Shown: positions 56,056-64,000 of the stretch, in pieces
Position numbering within the stretch: the stretch's first letter is position 1
Layout of the letters: each line of letters starts with the position of its first letter
Source: Diphasiastrum complanatum
Taxonomy: Eukaryota > Streptophyta > Lycopodiopsida > Lycopodiales > Lycopodiaceae
Direction: 5' to 3'
Assembly: GCA_029204225.1 (NCBI GenBank)
Contig: CM055103.1
Span: forward strand, 51,212,175-51,276,174
Length of the DNA: 64,000 bases
Position numbers and translations under genes: made by a program
Notes under the pieces: generated by a model
Told to the model about the DNA's origin: nothing
Seen by the model: the letters and a program-made list of their open reading frames with translations, nothing else
The model's database searches: none

Positions 56056-56363
56056 CTAGTATCTCTAATGAAAATGTAAATGATAATTCTATTTTGTGGC
56101 ATAGTCATTTGGACACATGAATACAAGATCACTTTCCTATATGTGTTGTAATAACTTAGTTGATGGACTGTATCTCCCTTATTCATTAGATAGGAAATCT
56201 TTCTTTTGTGAATCATGCATCTATGGCAAACTCTCTAGAAGCAAGTTTCCAAATCACATTCCATCAAAACAAAGCATGTATTGGATCTCGTACATAGCGA
56301 TCTTTGTGGTCCAATACCAACGCCGTCCTTAGGAGATGCAATCTATTTTATCACTTTCATAGA
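56056..56363 (+). pseudogene. Copia pre-integrase fragment downstream of the LTR
   Basis: Matches 43796-44105 of element H (SISNENVNDNSILWHSHLDT, FFCESCIYGKLSRSKFPNHI). It should precede RT, not follow the LTR. Both its borders are joints: ATTAG microhomology on the left, CATAGAT on the right, next to the Gypsy extra ORF. Confidence 0.9.
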
Positions 56364-57158
56364 TCACTCTTGGCTGCGAATCAACATAACGTCGCCCTCC
56401 AGAAATATTTGCAAGAGGAGCGAATGACGCGAATAAAGACAAAAGCTGCTCTTTCTGTGAGCACTAATGCAAGGTCAGTCACAGTCGACCTCACGAAGCT
56501 GAACCAACTCCAAGACCAAATGCTCAAAAATTTTCGAGTCGAGTTCTTACAACCGCTCGAGGATGCGAAGGCACTTGTTGAGGAAGAGTTGGCTGAGCTG
56601 AAGGAGCTCTCAAGTGAAGCCACCCCATCTTGCAGCGGGTCCGATTATCACAATGAATATCTTCAGGCCCTGCTTGGCATTGATGACATTACACAACAAC
56701 TTCAAGTTGTGCCATCTTGTTCCAGAGCCTCGGACCATCAAGAGTATTTGGAGGCTGTCGCGAATCTTGACAAGCTCAAGCAGGAGCTGTCGAATCTCAA
56801 GCAACAATTGGAAGATCAGAAGCTGGCTGCTGAGTTGCAAACTCAGGACTTGGCAACTACAAACACAGCCAAAGCAAATACGGTGCAATCAGTCGAAGGT
56901 ATGTGTTGATAGATTCCGTGTAGTTGCTGAACGCTTTTGGAAATGGTGTCCACATGCATTTTTTGTAGGGATTCAGACAAAGATACCAAGTTAACCCAGG
57001 AGCTGTTCGATGGAACATTGCTCCCGGTTAAGTTAGAAGGATTTGGCAACTTACCAATTGGCCACTACACAAAATCAAAAGAAGACTTGTTGCTGATCGA
57101 AGCTCAGCAAAACTTGGAGTTTGTTCAGAAATTATATGAAGAATTGAATCATTCATAA
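56364..57158 (+). pseudogene. Element G extra ORF, coiled-coil and C-terminal parts
   Basis: A 180-residue intact stretch begins SLLAANQHNVALQKYLQEER and has heptad-rich segments (LTKLNQLQDQMLKNFRVEFL, LDKLKQELSNLKQQLEDQKL) separated by two Ser/Cys-rich links (SCSGSDYHNEYLQALLGIDD). After a frame change near 56905 a second piece reads LTQELFDGTLLPVKLEGFGN and LLLIEAQQNLEFVQKLYEEL, ending 57158. This is the C-terminal half of the ORF whose N-terminal half is at 41265 in F. Comparable coiled-coil text is in element B. Confidence 0.6.
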
Positions 57159-57440
57159 AACATTCATTCATGTCTTTGTTGTGTTGATGTTTCTATGGGA
57201 TGCTAAATTTTTGAAGTTTAAAGATGTTTTGAAGGTTTATTCCAGTTTTCATCAACAAATCAAAGATCAACTCAAAACAATCTATTCAATAAAAGAAACA
57301 ACAAGACACATATTCTCTAAGACGAAGAAATATCTAAAGGACAAAATACACGAAGAAATATCTTTTCGCCTTAACGAAAATAATCCTCAATAAGAAGATG
57401 TTATGTTCACGAGGACGTTTCACATTTGAGGAAGGGGATA
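57159..57440 (+). other. Element G 3' untranslated region and polypurine tract
   Basis: A short frame (57181-57393) has no recognised domain. GAGGAAGGGGATA at 57428-57440 directly precedes the LTR start and is the polypurine tract. Confidence 0.7.
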
Positions 57441-57846
57441 TGTGATGCCACCTTATTGTTAAAAATTGAATATCAACATAAATATGGCATGATATACTCA
57501 AAAATGAAAATATGAGCTGGTTAAGTATAAATCATGAAGAGGCCTAAAGTCATTTTTTGAGAATATATCTCCTAAGTACTTGCCTTGTAATTAAGGGCAA
57601 GACCTTTAATGAGAAAGACATTACTTTGGATAACCTTTACTAGGTCCTCCACACGAAACGACTAGATACGAAAAGACATGTTTAACTAGAGTAACTTTAA
57701 CTCGTAGTTAGGTATACCTTTCATGGTATAATTGAACGTATTTTCAGTCTAATTGTTAACTAGACCCTTTCGCGGGAGCGACGCACCTATTGTTTTAGAG
57801 GTGTGTTTGTTCGTCCCATAGAACATATACTGATCTCACACTTCAA
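57441..57846 (+). repeat. Element G 3' LTR, first ~400 bases
   Basis: TGTGATGCCACCTTATTG onward matches 33654-34060 of the F LTR and breaks off after TGATCTCACAC. Together with 47871-48410 it shows that G once had full LTRs. Confidence 0.9.
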
Positions 57847-58651
57847 CCTGTGGTTGGAGCGGAATGCTTGAGCCTCGGGTCTGGTGTTTGGCCTTAGTAT
57901 AAGCCTACCAAATTTGAACTTGTTTTTGAAACATTTATAGAGAGGGATATATAGAGGGTTATAAATTCACTAGAGGGCCTCAAAACATACATCCGAATAT
58001 TGAAGCTAATTTGAGGGGTATACTGAGGCTGGCGTTGGTATAAGCCTACCAAATTTGGACTTGTTTTTGGGACATTTATAAAGATGGTTATAAAGAGGGT
58101 CCAGGTGGCCAAAGGCATTCAAGACACTTTGCTAACCGAGGGTAATACCAAGACTGATGAAATTAAGGCCCCTCGGTATAAACCACGGTATAAAACAAAA
58201 TATAAATTGATCTCACTTTTGAAATTTGTTATCAAAATATTGAGTTCCATTTTCTATCAACATTGGTTGCCATATGCACAAGTGAATAAAGAAATTTATG
58301 TATCACAAACAAATGATGATCACCAATTCTGTACTCACATGCATCGACTTCTTGTTCGATGTCAAGTAGTCAATTAATAAAGTTTAATTGCATTTGTGAG
58401 CAATATGATTAATATTACAATGAGTTGAAATACATCGTATTGTCTCACTTATTCATTTGGTGGTTCATCATTATCATTTGCCGCATCATCATTACCCAAA
58501 TATCTCCTATAGCTTCATCATTAATAAGTTGATTTTCAAAAGCTAATGGTGATGGTGATGACGAGTGAGATCAAGAAGGTGTGTCGTGTGTCGTTGAACC
58601 ATCCGATGATGATGCATCACGCTCAATGTCATCATTAGCTTGTGAAGCTTT
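57847..58651. other. Unrecognised sequence with a 65-bp direct repeat
   Basis: GTATAAGCCTACCAAATTTG, (G/A)ACTTGTTTTTG and ACATTTATA recur at 57896-57955 and 58038-58095. A short plus-strand frame (58084-58377) has no known domain. No LTR was identified. Confidence 0.5.
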
Positions 58652-59843
58652 TGTTGGAAATTAAGCCCACAGTTGTCTCCTTGGTGAATGGCTAATTTCT
58701 ATTTCATGATTCTTCCCACACGTTTATTGATCTTTGATCTAGGGTCAAGTGAAACCAACTTTGGTTTTACATCTGCTCATCATCTGATACCTACAGGAAT
58801 CACAAACTTAGATAGCCAATTTATTTGAAGAACATCTACAACGGGCTTCCAGCTGATCTCTTGCAAAGGGTAACCAATCCGATCATAATTTCAAGTTCAG
58901 ATGTTAAGTTCAATAATTTGAAGTCATTGAAGACTTGGCCATCTTCAACAACTTCCACAAAATTAGCATTTAAAACAAGTCTGCAAAAAAACATTACTTT
59001 CGCGACAGTTTGCAGAAATGAACTATGTTCACGACAATTTCGTGAAAGTTTCACAATAGTTTTGTGACAGTTTCGCGAAACTAGCATAGTTCAACAGTGT
59101 AAACTATTTCGCAAAAGTTTCGTGATAGTTTCATGAGAGTTTCTCAAAACTTGCACAGTTCGAAAGTTTAACTGTTTTTAACACCTTCGACTTTTTGGCA
59201 AAATGTTCGCGAAGAGAGAGAAAATTCCCGAAGGTCATCTATTTCATAACTTAAACTATTTTAAAGACACCTTCACCTTTTCAAGGGCACCTTTTGCCTT
59301 TTTGAGAGCACCTTCGACTTTTTCGCAAAATCTTGAAGAGAGAGAAAATGTCGAAGGTCATCTATTTTGAACGAGGAACGTTCCCAGCCACTTTCTGAAA
59401 TTTGCGAAGTGAGAAAAATTTGTGACGCCCTTGTCCACGTCAACATTCCCTACGGGTTGATAGTATACACTATGTACAGTTGTCACAGAAGCCATATACT
59501 TCCAAGTACAACGGCTTACCTAATTAGGTGACAATCATTTAATGTAGTTAATACATGGATGCAATCTATAAATAGATCATCCCACCACAAATTACGTGAG
59601 ATGCTCCGTCCATGAGACATATGATTTTTGAGCCTCCCAGTTACACCGTCATTCTAGTTGTAACTGTCATTGTTGTGCTTCAGTGTGATGTACCAGCAAT
59701 ACGCTTTTCTATCTGTGTATAACGCAAATGAATGCTTATTGTGATTTGAATGCACTCTATCCTTGTTTGATCATGCTTGTTTACTCACTCTGATCAGAAC
59801 ACGAACGTCTACGACTCCTCGGTTTCTGATTAGACTATGGCTA
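58652..59843 (+). repeat. Third copy of the Copia H/I LTR, without internal sequence
   Basis: TGTTGGAAATTAAGCC to TTTCTGATTAGACTATGGCT matches 54884-56055 and parts of 46650-47290. No coding part precedes or follows it. Ends diverge at ~59843, and the flanks (GCTTT and CCATT) do not form a target duplication, so it is a fragment rather than a clean solo LTR. Confidence 0.8.
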
Positions 59844-60005
59844 ACACCATTTCGATGCACTACCAGCTCAACGAAAGCTTTGTCTGAATTCTTTTTGGTT
59901 TTCCAGAATTATAAGGTAAGAATGTAGAAATAATATATTTATGTTTTGATTTAGCTCTTTAACATATATAATTAAACAGATATATTTGTTGTTGTGGTTT
60001 TACAG

Positions 60006-60475
60006 CCAAAGAAGGCAAAGGCTGGAGAGGACTTGGATTGCCCTCCAAACTTTCTGTCACATATACAGAGGGCCAAGGAAGAATGAATGAGAATTCAGTT
60101 AAAAGATTCCCTCCCGCCAATGTCCGAGGATTACAAAACCTTCACTTGTCTATTGGATCCGATGAGGACATTTACATATCGGATTGTTTGTTTAGATGTC
60201 TCAAAATTGATAGAAGAAGTCCCAAAGCATGAGTATACTCTTGCCATTGCGGATATTCTATATGGTTTCAGAATGACTGGCTCTATTAATGACTTGAAAC
60301 CATTTCCTTACCCTCAAATAATGAAGCTGGTGATTGATTTTGCTGCCTTGACAACACCTTCTTTATGGCGATGTGTGATTTTCCATGGCGTGGCTCAATC
60401 GTCATCAGTCATTGCATCTCTAAAAGCTACATGTCATGCTATTGAGCACTACTAATATGGTATTACATACGCAGG
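60006..60475 (+). pseudogene. DNA-methyltransferase-like relic, motif IV side
   Basis: After GTGGTTTTACAG| a single frame runs through one TGA (60084) and one TAA (60453): CPPNFLSHIQRAKEE, YKTFTCLLDPMRTFTYRIVC, LDVSKLIEEVPKHEYTLAIA, DILYGF, then YPQIMKLVIDFAALTTPSLW and RCVIFHGVAQSSSVIASLKA. The layout (D..L..V.....L.IADxxYG, then a helix and W.xVIF) matches the motif IV neighbourhood of N4/N6 methyltransferases, where ADPPYG would be typical; here it is ADILYG. This is inference from pattern, no family search was possible. Confidence 0.45.
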
Positions 60476-60534
60476 AACAAAACAAATCTTGAACGTGCAC
60501 TGGGCTGCCGGCTTATCAGTTCTTTTGAAATGAT

Positions 60535-60849
60535 GACCGTGGGTTACTATGATGCCCATGAGAAAAAGAGATTGCGGATTCATTGTAATGAGCAATGTAG
60601 TAATGTCATTTCATGTCCAACTATCACTCGAAATTGAGACACTTAGAGGGTGATCGGTCTTTGGTTAACCCTTACCAAAAGCCTCAGAGATTTATCAATA
60701 AGTTGATTGATATGTTTTCAAATGAGGATGATTGGGTTAATGAGCCCCGTCGAGATTTCACTGATAGGGCTACTGATGTCGTTGATGAGGGGCAAGCTTC
60801 TCAATCAGCAGGGAAGGCCCTACCTGAGATGTTACTAGATATTGCTTGA
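60535..60849 (+). pseudogene. DNA-methyltransferase-like relic, C-terminal QKP block
   Basis: One frame (with TGA after CPTITRN, then another frame) gives VGYYDAHEKKRLRIHCNEQC, then HLEGDRSLVNPYQKPQRFIN and KLIDMFSNEDDWV. NPYQKP....L..MFSNxxDWV corresponds to the (H)PxQKP..L...I..FS..GD.VLDPF block that starts motif X/I in N4/N6 methyltransferases. Where LDPFxGxG should follow, the sequence reads NEPRRDF, so the AdoMet-binding loop is lost. It lies ~80 bases after the motif IV-like block in the same direction and probably belongs to the same relic gene. Confidence 0.5.
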
Positions 60850-61420
60850 TATGTTAGGGAATATATGTTGCTGGATATTGATTTGAAAACATAAATGTAA
60901 TTGGCCAGAACCTTATGTTATTGGAAAAATCAAATTTGAAAATCAAAATCTTATTTCTATGAGATTCACAATGATATAATTGAGATATTATGCTTCATGA
61001 GCTTATTCTTAGATTTATAAAAAGTTCTTGTTTATTTATGCACTATTATTCTGCATTTTGATAAATTTATTTGTTATGAAATTTTTATGCAATCTAATAC
61101 ATCATTATAATGTTTTGAAAATATCTAGATGCCAAATATTTAGATGACATTTAAAATATGAATAATTTATTAATGATTTATGCAAGTACCTACAACAAAA
61201 TCCTAGTGAAGAGTTAATTAGCTATATGAATTTTAAGTTCATTTTTTGTTTGTGATATTTTTTAAAACAATATCAAATTTGCAATGCACATAGTTGTGTA
61301 GTTTCTTACTAATGTATTTTTGATAATATGGTATGTGCATTTTGAAGATTTTAAAAATCAAAAAGCCTGCACTTAAAAAAATAATTTTACCGAAAAATGT
61401 GATTTTATTTTGGTACCTTG
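60850..61420. other. AT-rich, no gene recognised
   Basis: Strongly AT-rich sequence downstream of the methyltransferase-like relic. No domain, terminal repeat or tandem array was seen. Confidence 0.5.
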
Positions 61421-61424
61421 ATTT

Positions 61425-61913
61425 TTAAAGTTTTGAAGGGAATTTTCTTAGGAAAACCTTTTCAATTACCCACTCAATAGAAATTTGTGTTATTTGCATT
61501 GGTGCAAATGTATGTACAAGAAAGAATGGTGGAGTGTTCCGCCGTCTGAAGTACATCGTGGCTGCTGCTATCATTATCAAGGTGGTTGCACAGAATAGGA
61601 GGTGGGCGTGAGAAGTCCTTGACAAATCGGCTGAGTTAGGCTTCCTCGATAAGTCGGCCAAGTCGGGTTTACTCGACAAGTCAGCCAAGTCGGGCTCCTC
61701 GAAAAGTCGGACTTCCTCGACAAGTCAGGCTTCCTCTGTAGGTCGGGCTTCCTCGACAAGTCGGGCTCGCTTGACAAGTCGGTTCCATTTTGATGTCTTT
61801 TTTCAGTAATAAAGTATTTCTTCAGACTGTGCGATCATGCATTTAAAACTACAACAATGTGAATGGAACTAGATTAACATGAGATTTAGGAGAGGATAGG
61901 AATAAATCCAACA
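61425..61913 (-). repeat. Element J Copia 3' LTR (start fixed, end unclear)
   Basis: On the minus strand the LTR starts TGTTGGATTTATTCC at 61913, directly after the purine tract TTAAGGGGAGG. It runs into a minisatellite at 61608-61790. The far end cannot be fixed. Confidence 0.6.
61608..61790. repeat. Minisatellite, ~18-27 bp units (GACAAGTCGG core)
   Basis: CTCGACAAGTCGGGCTTCCT and variants (GAAAAGTCGGACTTCCTC, TAGGTCGGGCTTCCTC) repeat about ten times. It lies within the presumed LTR of element J. Confidence 0.85.
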
Positions 61914-61919
61914 CCTCCC

Positions 61920-62462
61920 CTTAATCTGGATCCATGAGTGCCTTAATTTTCAGACTAAGCGATGCATAAATTTTTTTTTGTTCATCAATGCTCAATGCCT
62001 TGGTAAACACATTTGCGATCATGTTTTGCATCTAGTAGTACGTTAAGATTACATCTCTGTCGAGAACCTTACTCCTGACATAGTGATATCAAATTTCTTG
62101 GGCTTACTCCTGGAGTGGAACCTAGGATTGGCCAATAAGGCAATGGCACTCTGATTATGGAGTACACTGGTTCAAACTAATGTCTGACAATAAATTTCTC
62201 AACCAAATTCCTTCTTTAAAGGCTTGAGAGACAACAATGTATTCTACTTTTGTGGAGGAATGAGCAATATAGGTTTGCTTATGATTGTTCCAATAGATAG
62301 GACCTTCATTGAAGAAGAATGTAAATCCCGATGTGGATTTATGAATATCTACATCTCCTCCCCAGCTCGCATTTGAATATCCACAAAGCTGATGGAGATT
62401 GTCGTTATTGGCTTCTCCATAGCAGATGCAAAAGTCCTATGTAGCTCGAATGTATCTACAAA
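61920..62462 (-). pseudogene. Element J Copia RNase H, broken
   Basis: Minus strand reads QLCGYSNASWGGDVDIHKST, SGFTFFFNEGPIYWNNHKQT, YIAHSSTKVEYIVVSQAFKE and GIWLRNLL, then after stops MIANVFTKALS. These are the Copia RNase H blocks (GYSDADWGGD, STSG, GPISW, LSSTEAEY). The catalytic D of SDADW is S here (SNASW). It ends at the LTR junction. RT upstream was not found; 62462 onward is unrelated. Confidence 0.85.
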
Positions 62463-63618
62463 GAAAACAATGTGAAACAAACCATTCATTAATCATGTTT
62501 TCAAAGAGTCATTGTTAGTTCACAAACCAATAAACAATAACCAAACTACTATGAAATGCACAAATGTAATCAATCTATAGTTCAACAAATCACTCACATC
62601 TCATCTTCCTCTCTCTCTCTCTCTACTATGTACCATAATGGTACGCCTTTTAGTGATGGCCTCGCAAGGGGCATGACGCATGACTGGAGTTATCGACATG
62701 TTTAGGTGCCACGCATCACCATCCTATGCGGTCATGTGTCGTCGGCAGGACCGTGCTTGATGGGACCCATTGTGCTATGCCTATATAGTGGTGGGGTTTC
62801 CCTCTTTCCATTGACTCAGTCTACCCGGGAGTTGGTGGATGGAGAGCACATGCATGAGCCAGAATGTATCTCCAGGCCAGGAGATGTGTGCTAGGGAGAG
62901 CCGAGTGCGATGGCTGGTGGTATGGGACGCCAGTTATCGTAGGAGTCTAGACCGGGAGGGCATGGGGGTGGGTCGGTTGTGACTCTACGGTTGGGTGGTT
63001 ATGGTGCGTCGTCACTAATATGGGGTTTGCAAAACCTTCAAGGCAATCGATGATCCTAGGGAGTTATAACAATTGGTATCAAAGTAGTCGACTTCCTTTC
63101 GAGCTGCACTGGTTCTCTTATCTGCCTTTGCGTTTGATATTCCTTATGGGAATGTGGCTGGTTGTGTTTAGTAGCCTTAGTTCAAATTTATTTTTTTGAA
63201 AAGGTGGAAATTTTGTTGTTAGGATTTAAATCTAGTTGGGTGATAACTAGTAATTTTCTTAACAATAGTTTCTCTTTCCCTTTTAACCTTTAAAACTTAT
63301 AGTACATTGAGTTTTTTTGGTTTATTGGTAAGGACTTGGTTTTGCTAAGTGTTTTTAAAACTGATGGTTTAAAAGAAACTTGTGAATTTTCAGCTGGATC
63401 ACTAATGGCCTCTACCAGGTAACTATCATTGGTGTGGTACAGTTCAATGGCGGTGTCAATAAATGGCTTGATAACTGACTTGGCATGCTTATGATTTGAG
63501 TTAACATGTGTCTCAGAAGAAATTCCTATGGCAGCAAGGGCAGCCTCAGAAACTCACACCTAGTGGATAGCTCTCTGAAAAGTGCTATAAAACTTGGATT
63601 TGGCCTCGTCCCAAGTAC
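62463..63618. other. LTR-like debris, no firm gene
   Basis: Has a CTCTCTCTCTCTC tract at 62610-62625. TGGTATCAAAG at 63074-63084 follows TAACA and would be a plus-strand Copia primer site with an LTR ending at 63071; its LTR start was not identified. CATGTGTC/GTGGGTCGG-rich text from 62700 to 63000 gives open frames on both strands that look like composition artefacts. Confidence 0.4.
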
Positions 63619-63886
63619 TTAATGCCATGGTGATGAAATCCATGTTGATTTTACTTGAGAAGTCATGCTCGTAGTCCCCATCGCTATGAGCAAGGGCTCA
63701 ACAAGGTTTATCCATTTAGACACCCTGATTGTGCTTGGAAGCGACATGATGTTCATTGTAGATGGAACATCACGTTTAACAACAAAGCGAGGTGCAATAC
63801 TGGTATCACTAGAAGACATGATGGAAAAAGATAGAAACTGGAAGTAAAGAAGGCTTGAAAGTGCATCAAAAAGTTGTGTGAAAGTT
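63619..63886 (-). pseudogene. Possible gag-like N-terminus of another element
   Basis: MSSSDTSIAPRFVVKRDVPS, then RVSKWINLVEPLLIAMGTTS and VKSTWISSPWH with a stop; coding-like text may go on to ~63550 in the same direction. The MSSS start and the layout resemble gag or extra-ORF starts in this window, but no diagnostic motif is present. Its LTR would lie beyond the window end. Confidence 0.35.
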
Positions 63887-64000
63887 CGGTCGCGCAAAAA
63901 ATTTACAAGAACTTTGCTAGCGAAAGTGAGAAATGAAATCAAATTCAACCCTTTTATAGGCTAATTTTGAGGGTCCATTAGACAAAGTAGTAGTTTGGCA

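Larger units (their letters stand above)
47871..57846 (+). mobile_element. Element G: second, rearranged copy of the F/H composite
   Basis: A Gypsy half (47871-53070), a Copia half (53072-56363, element I) and Gypsy 3' end (56364-57846) follow in the same direction as F/H. Compared with locus 1 it lacks the segment equivalent to ~39550-44826. Shared stops and frameshifts show that F/H and G/I come from one damaged composite. Confidence 0.8.

Noticed and set aside
58652-59843. Clean solo LTR of the H/I Copia family
   Set aside because: The right end diverges before the family's LTR terminus and the flanks share no 5-bp duplication.
62706-62894. Small plus-strand protein gene
   Set aside because: Open in several frames because of local composition; no start context, domain or splice partner.

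Overview
This looks like nuclear DNA from a repeat-rich land plant. The features that point there are LTR retrotransposons with tRNA-Met and tRNA-Asp primer binding sites, a tRNA-derived SINE, GT/AG introns and many decayed Copia and Gypsy domains. No operons, ribosomal genes, true tRNA genes or CRISPR arrays were seen. I cannot name the species. Almost every coding trace is broken by stops or frameshifts, so the window is mostly a layered retrotransposon graveyard with a few islands of gene-like sequence.

Layout. 1-8275 is most of a minus-strand Gypsy-type element (A). It has ~1 kb LTRs, a tRNA-Asp-like primer site, an integrase relic, several minisatellite blocks and an extra reading frame next to the 3' LTR. 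8276-10450 is a plus-strand relic (B) with a related extra reading frame. 10450-18280 is mixed: a 470-bp LTR-like repeat, a possible spliced host gene on the minus strand (13.3-14.5 kb) and MITE-like hairpins. 18.3-18.5 kb holds two SINE copies. 18.8-23.8 kb is a nest: a Copia RT scrap abuts an old Gypsy element (D), whose RT is split by a small LTR element (C) with a 5-bp target duplication. 24.0-27.9 kb is a minus-strand Copia element (E) with one LTR rich in CACGTG palindromes. 29.7-33.3 kb is a broken intron-containing locus (P) with a ParB-like GNH segment and a possible methyltransferase motif.

33.65-57.85 kb is a composite. It holds a Gypsy element (F) interrupted by a Copia element (H), followed by a second, rearranged copy of the same pair (G and I). 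F and G share most stop codons, and H and I share an RT frameshift, so they descend from already dead copies by duplication. G has a direct Gypsy-integrase to Copia-RT fusion. 58.65-59.84 kb is a third Copia LTR. 60.0-60.85 kb carries a second methyltransferase-like relic. 61.4-64 kb holds a Copia RNase H/LTR remnant (J) and more LTR or gag debris.

The two items I would look at first are the possible ParB/DNA-methyltransferase family, seen twice and broken both times, and the non-enveloped, coiled-coil-bearing extra reading frame that sits 3' of integrase in several Gypsy elements. A third theme is a set of short snap-back inverted duplications with 22-bp arms and 5-base loops.
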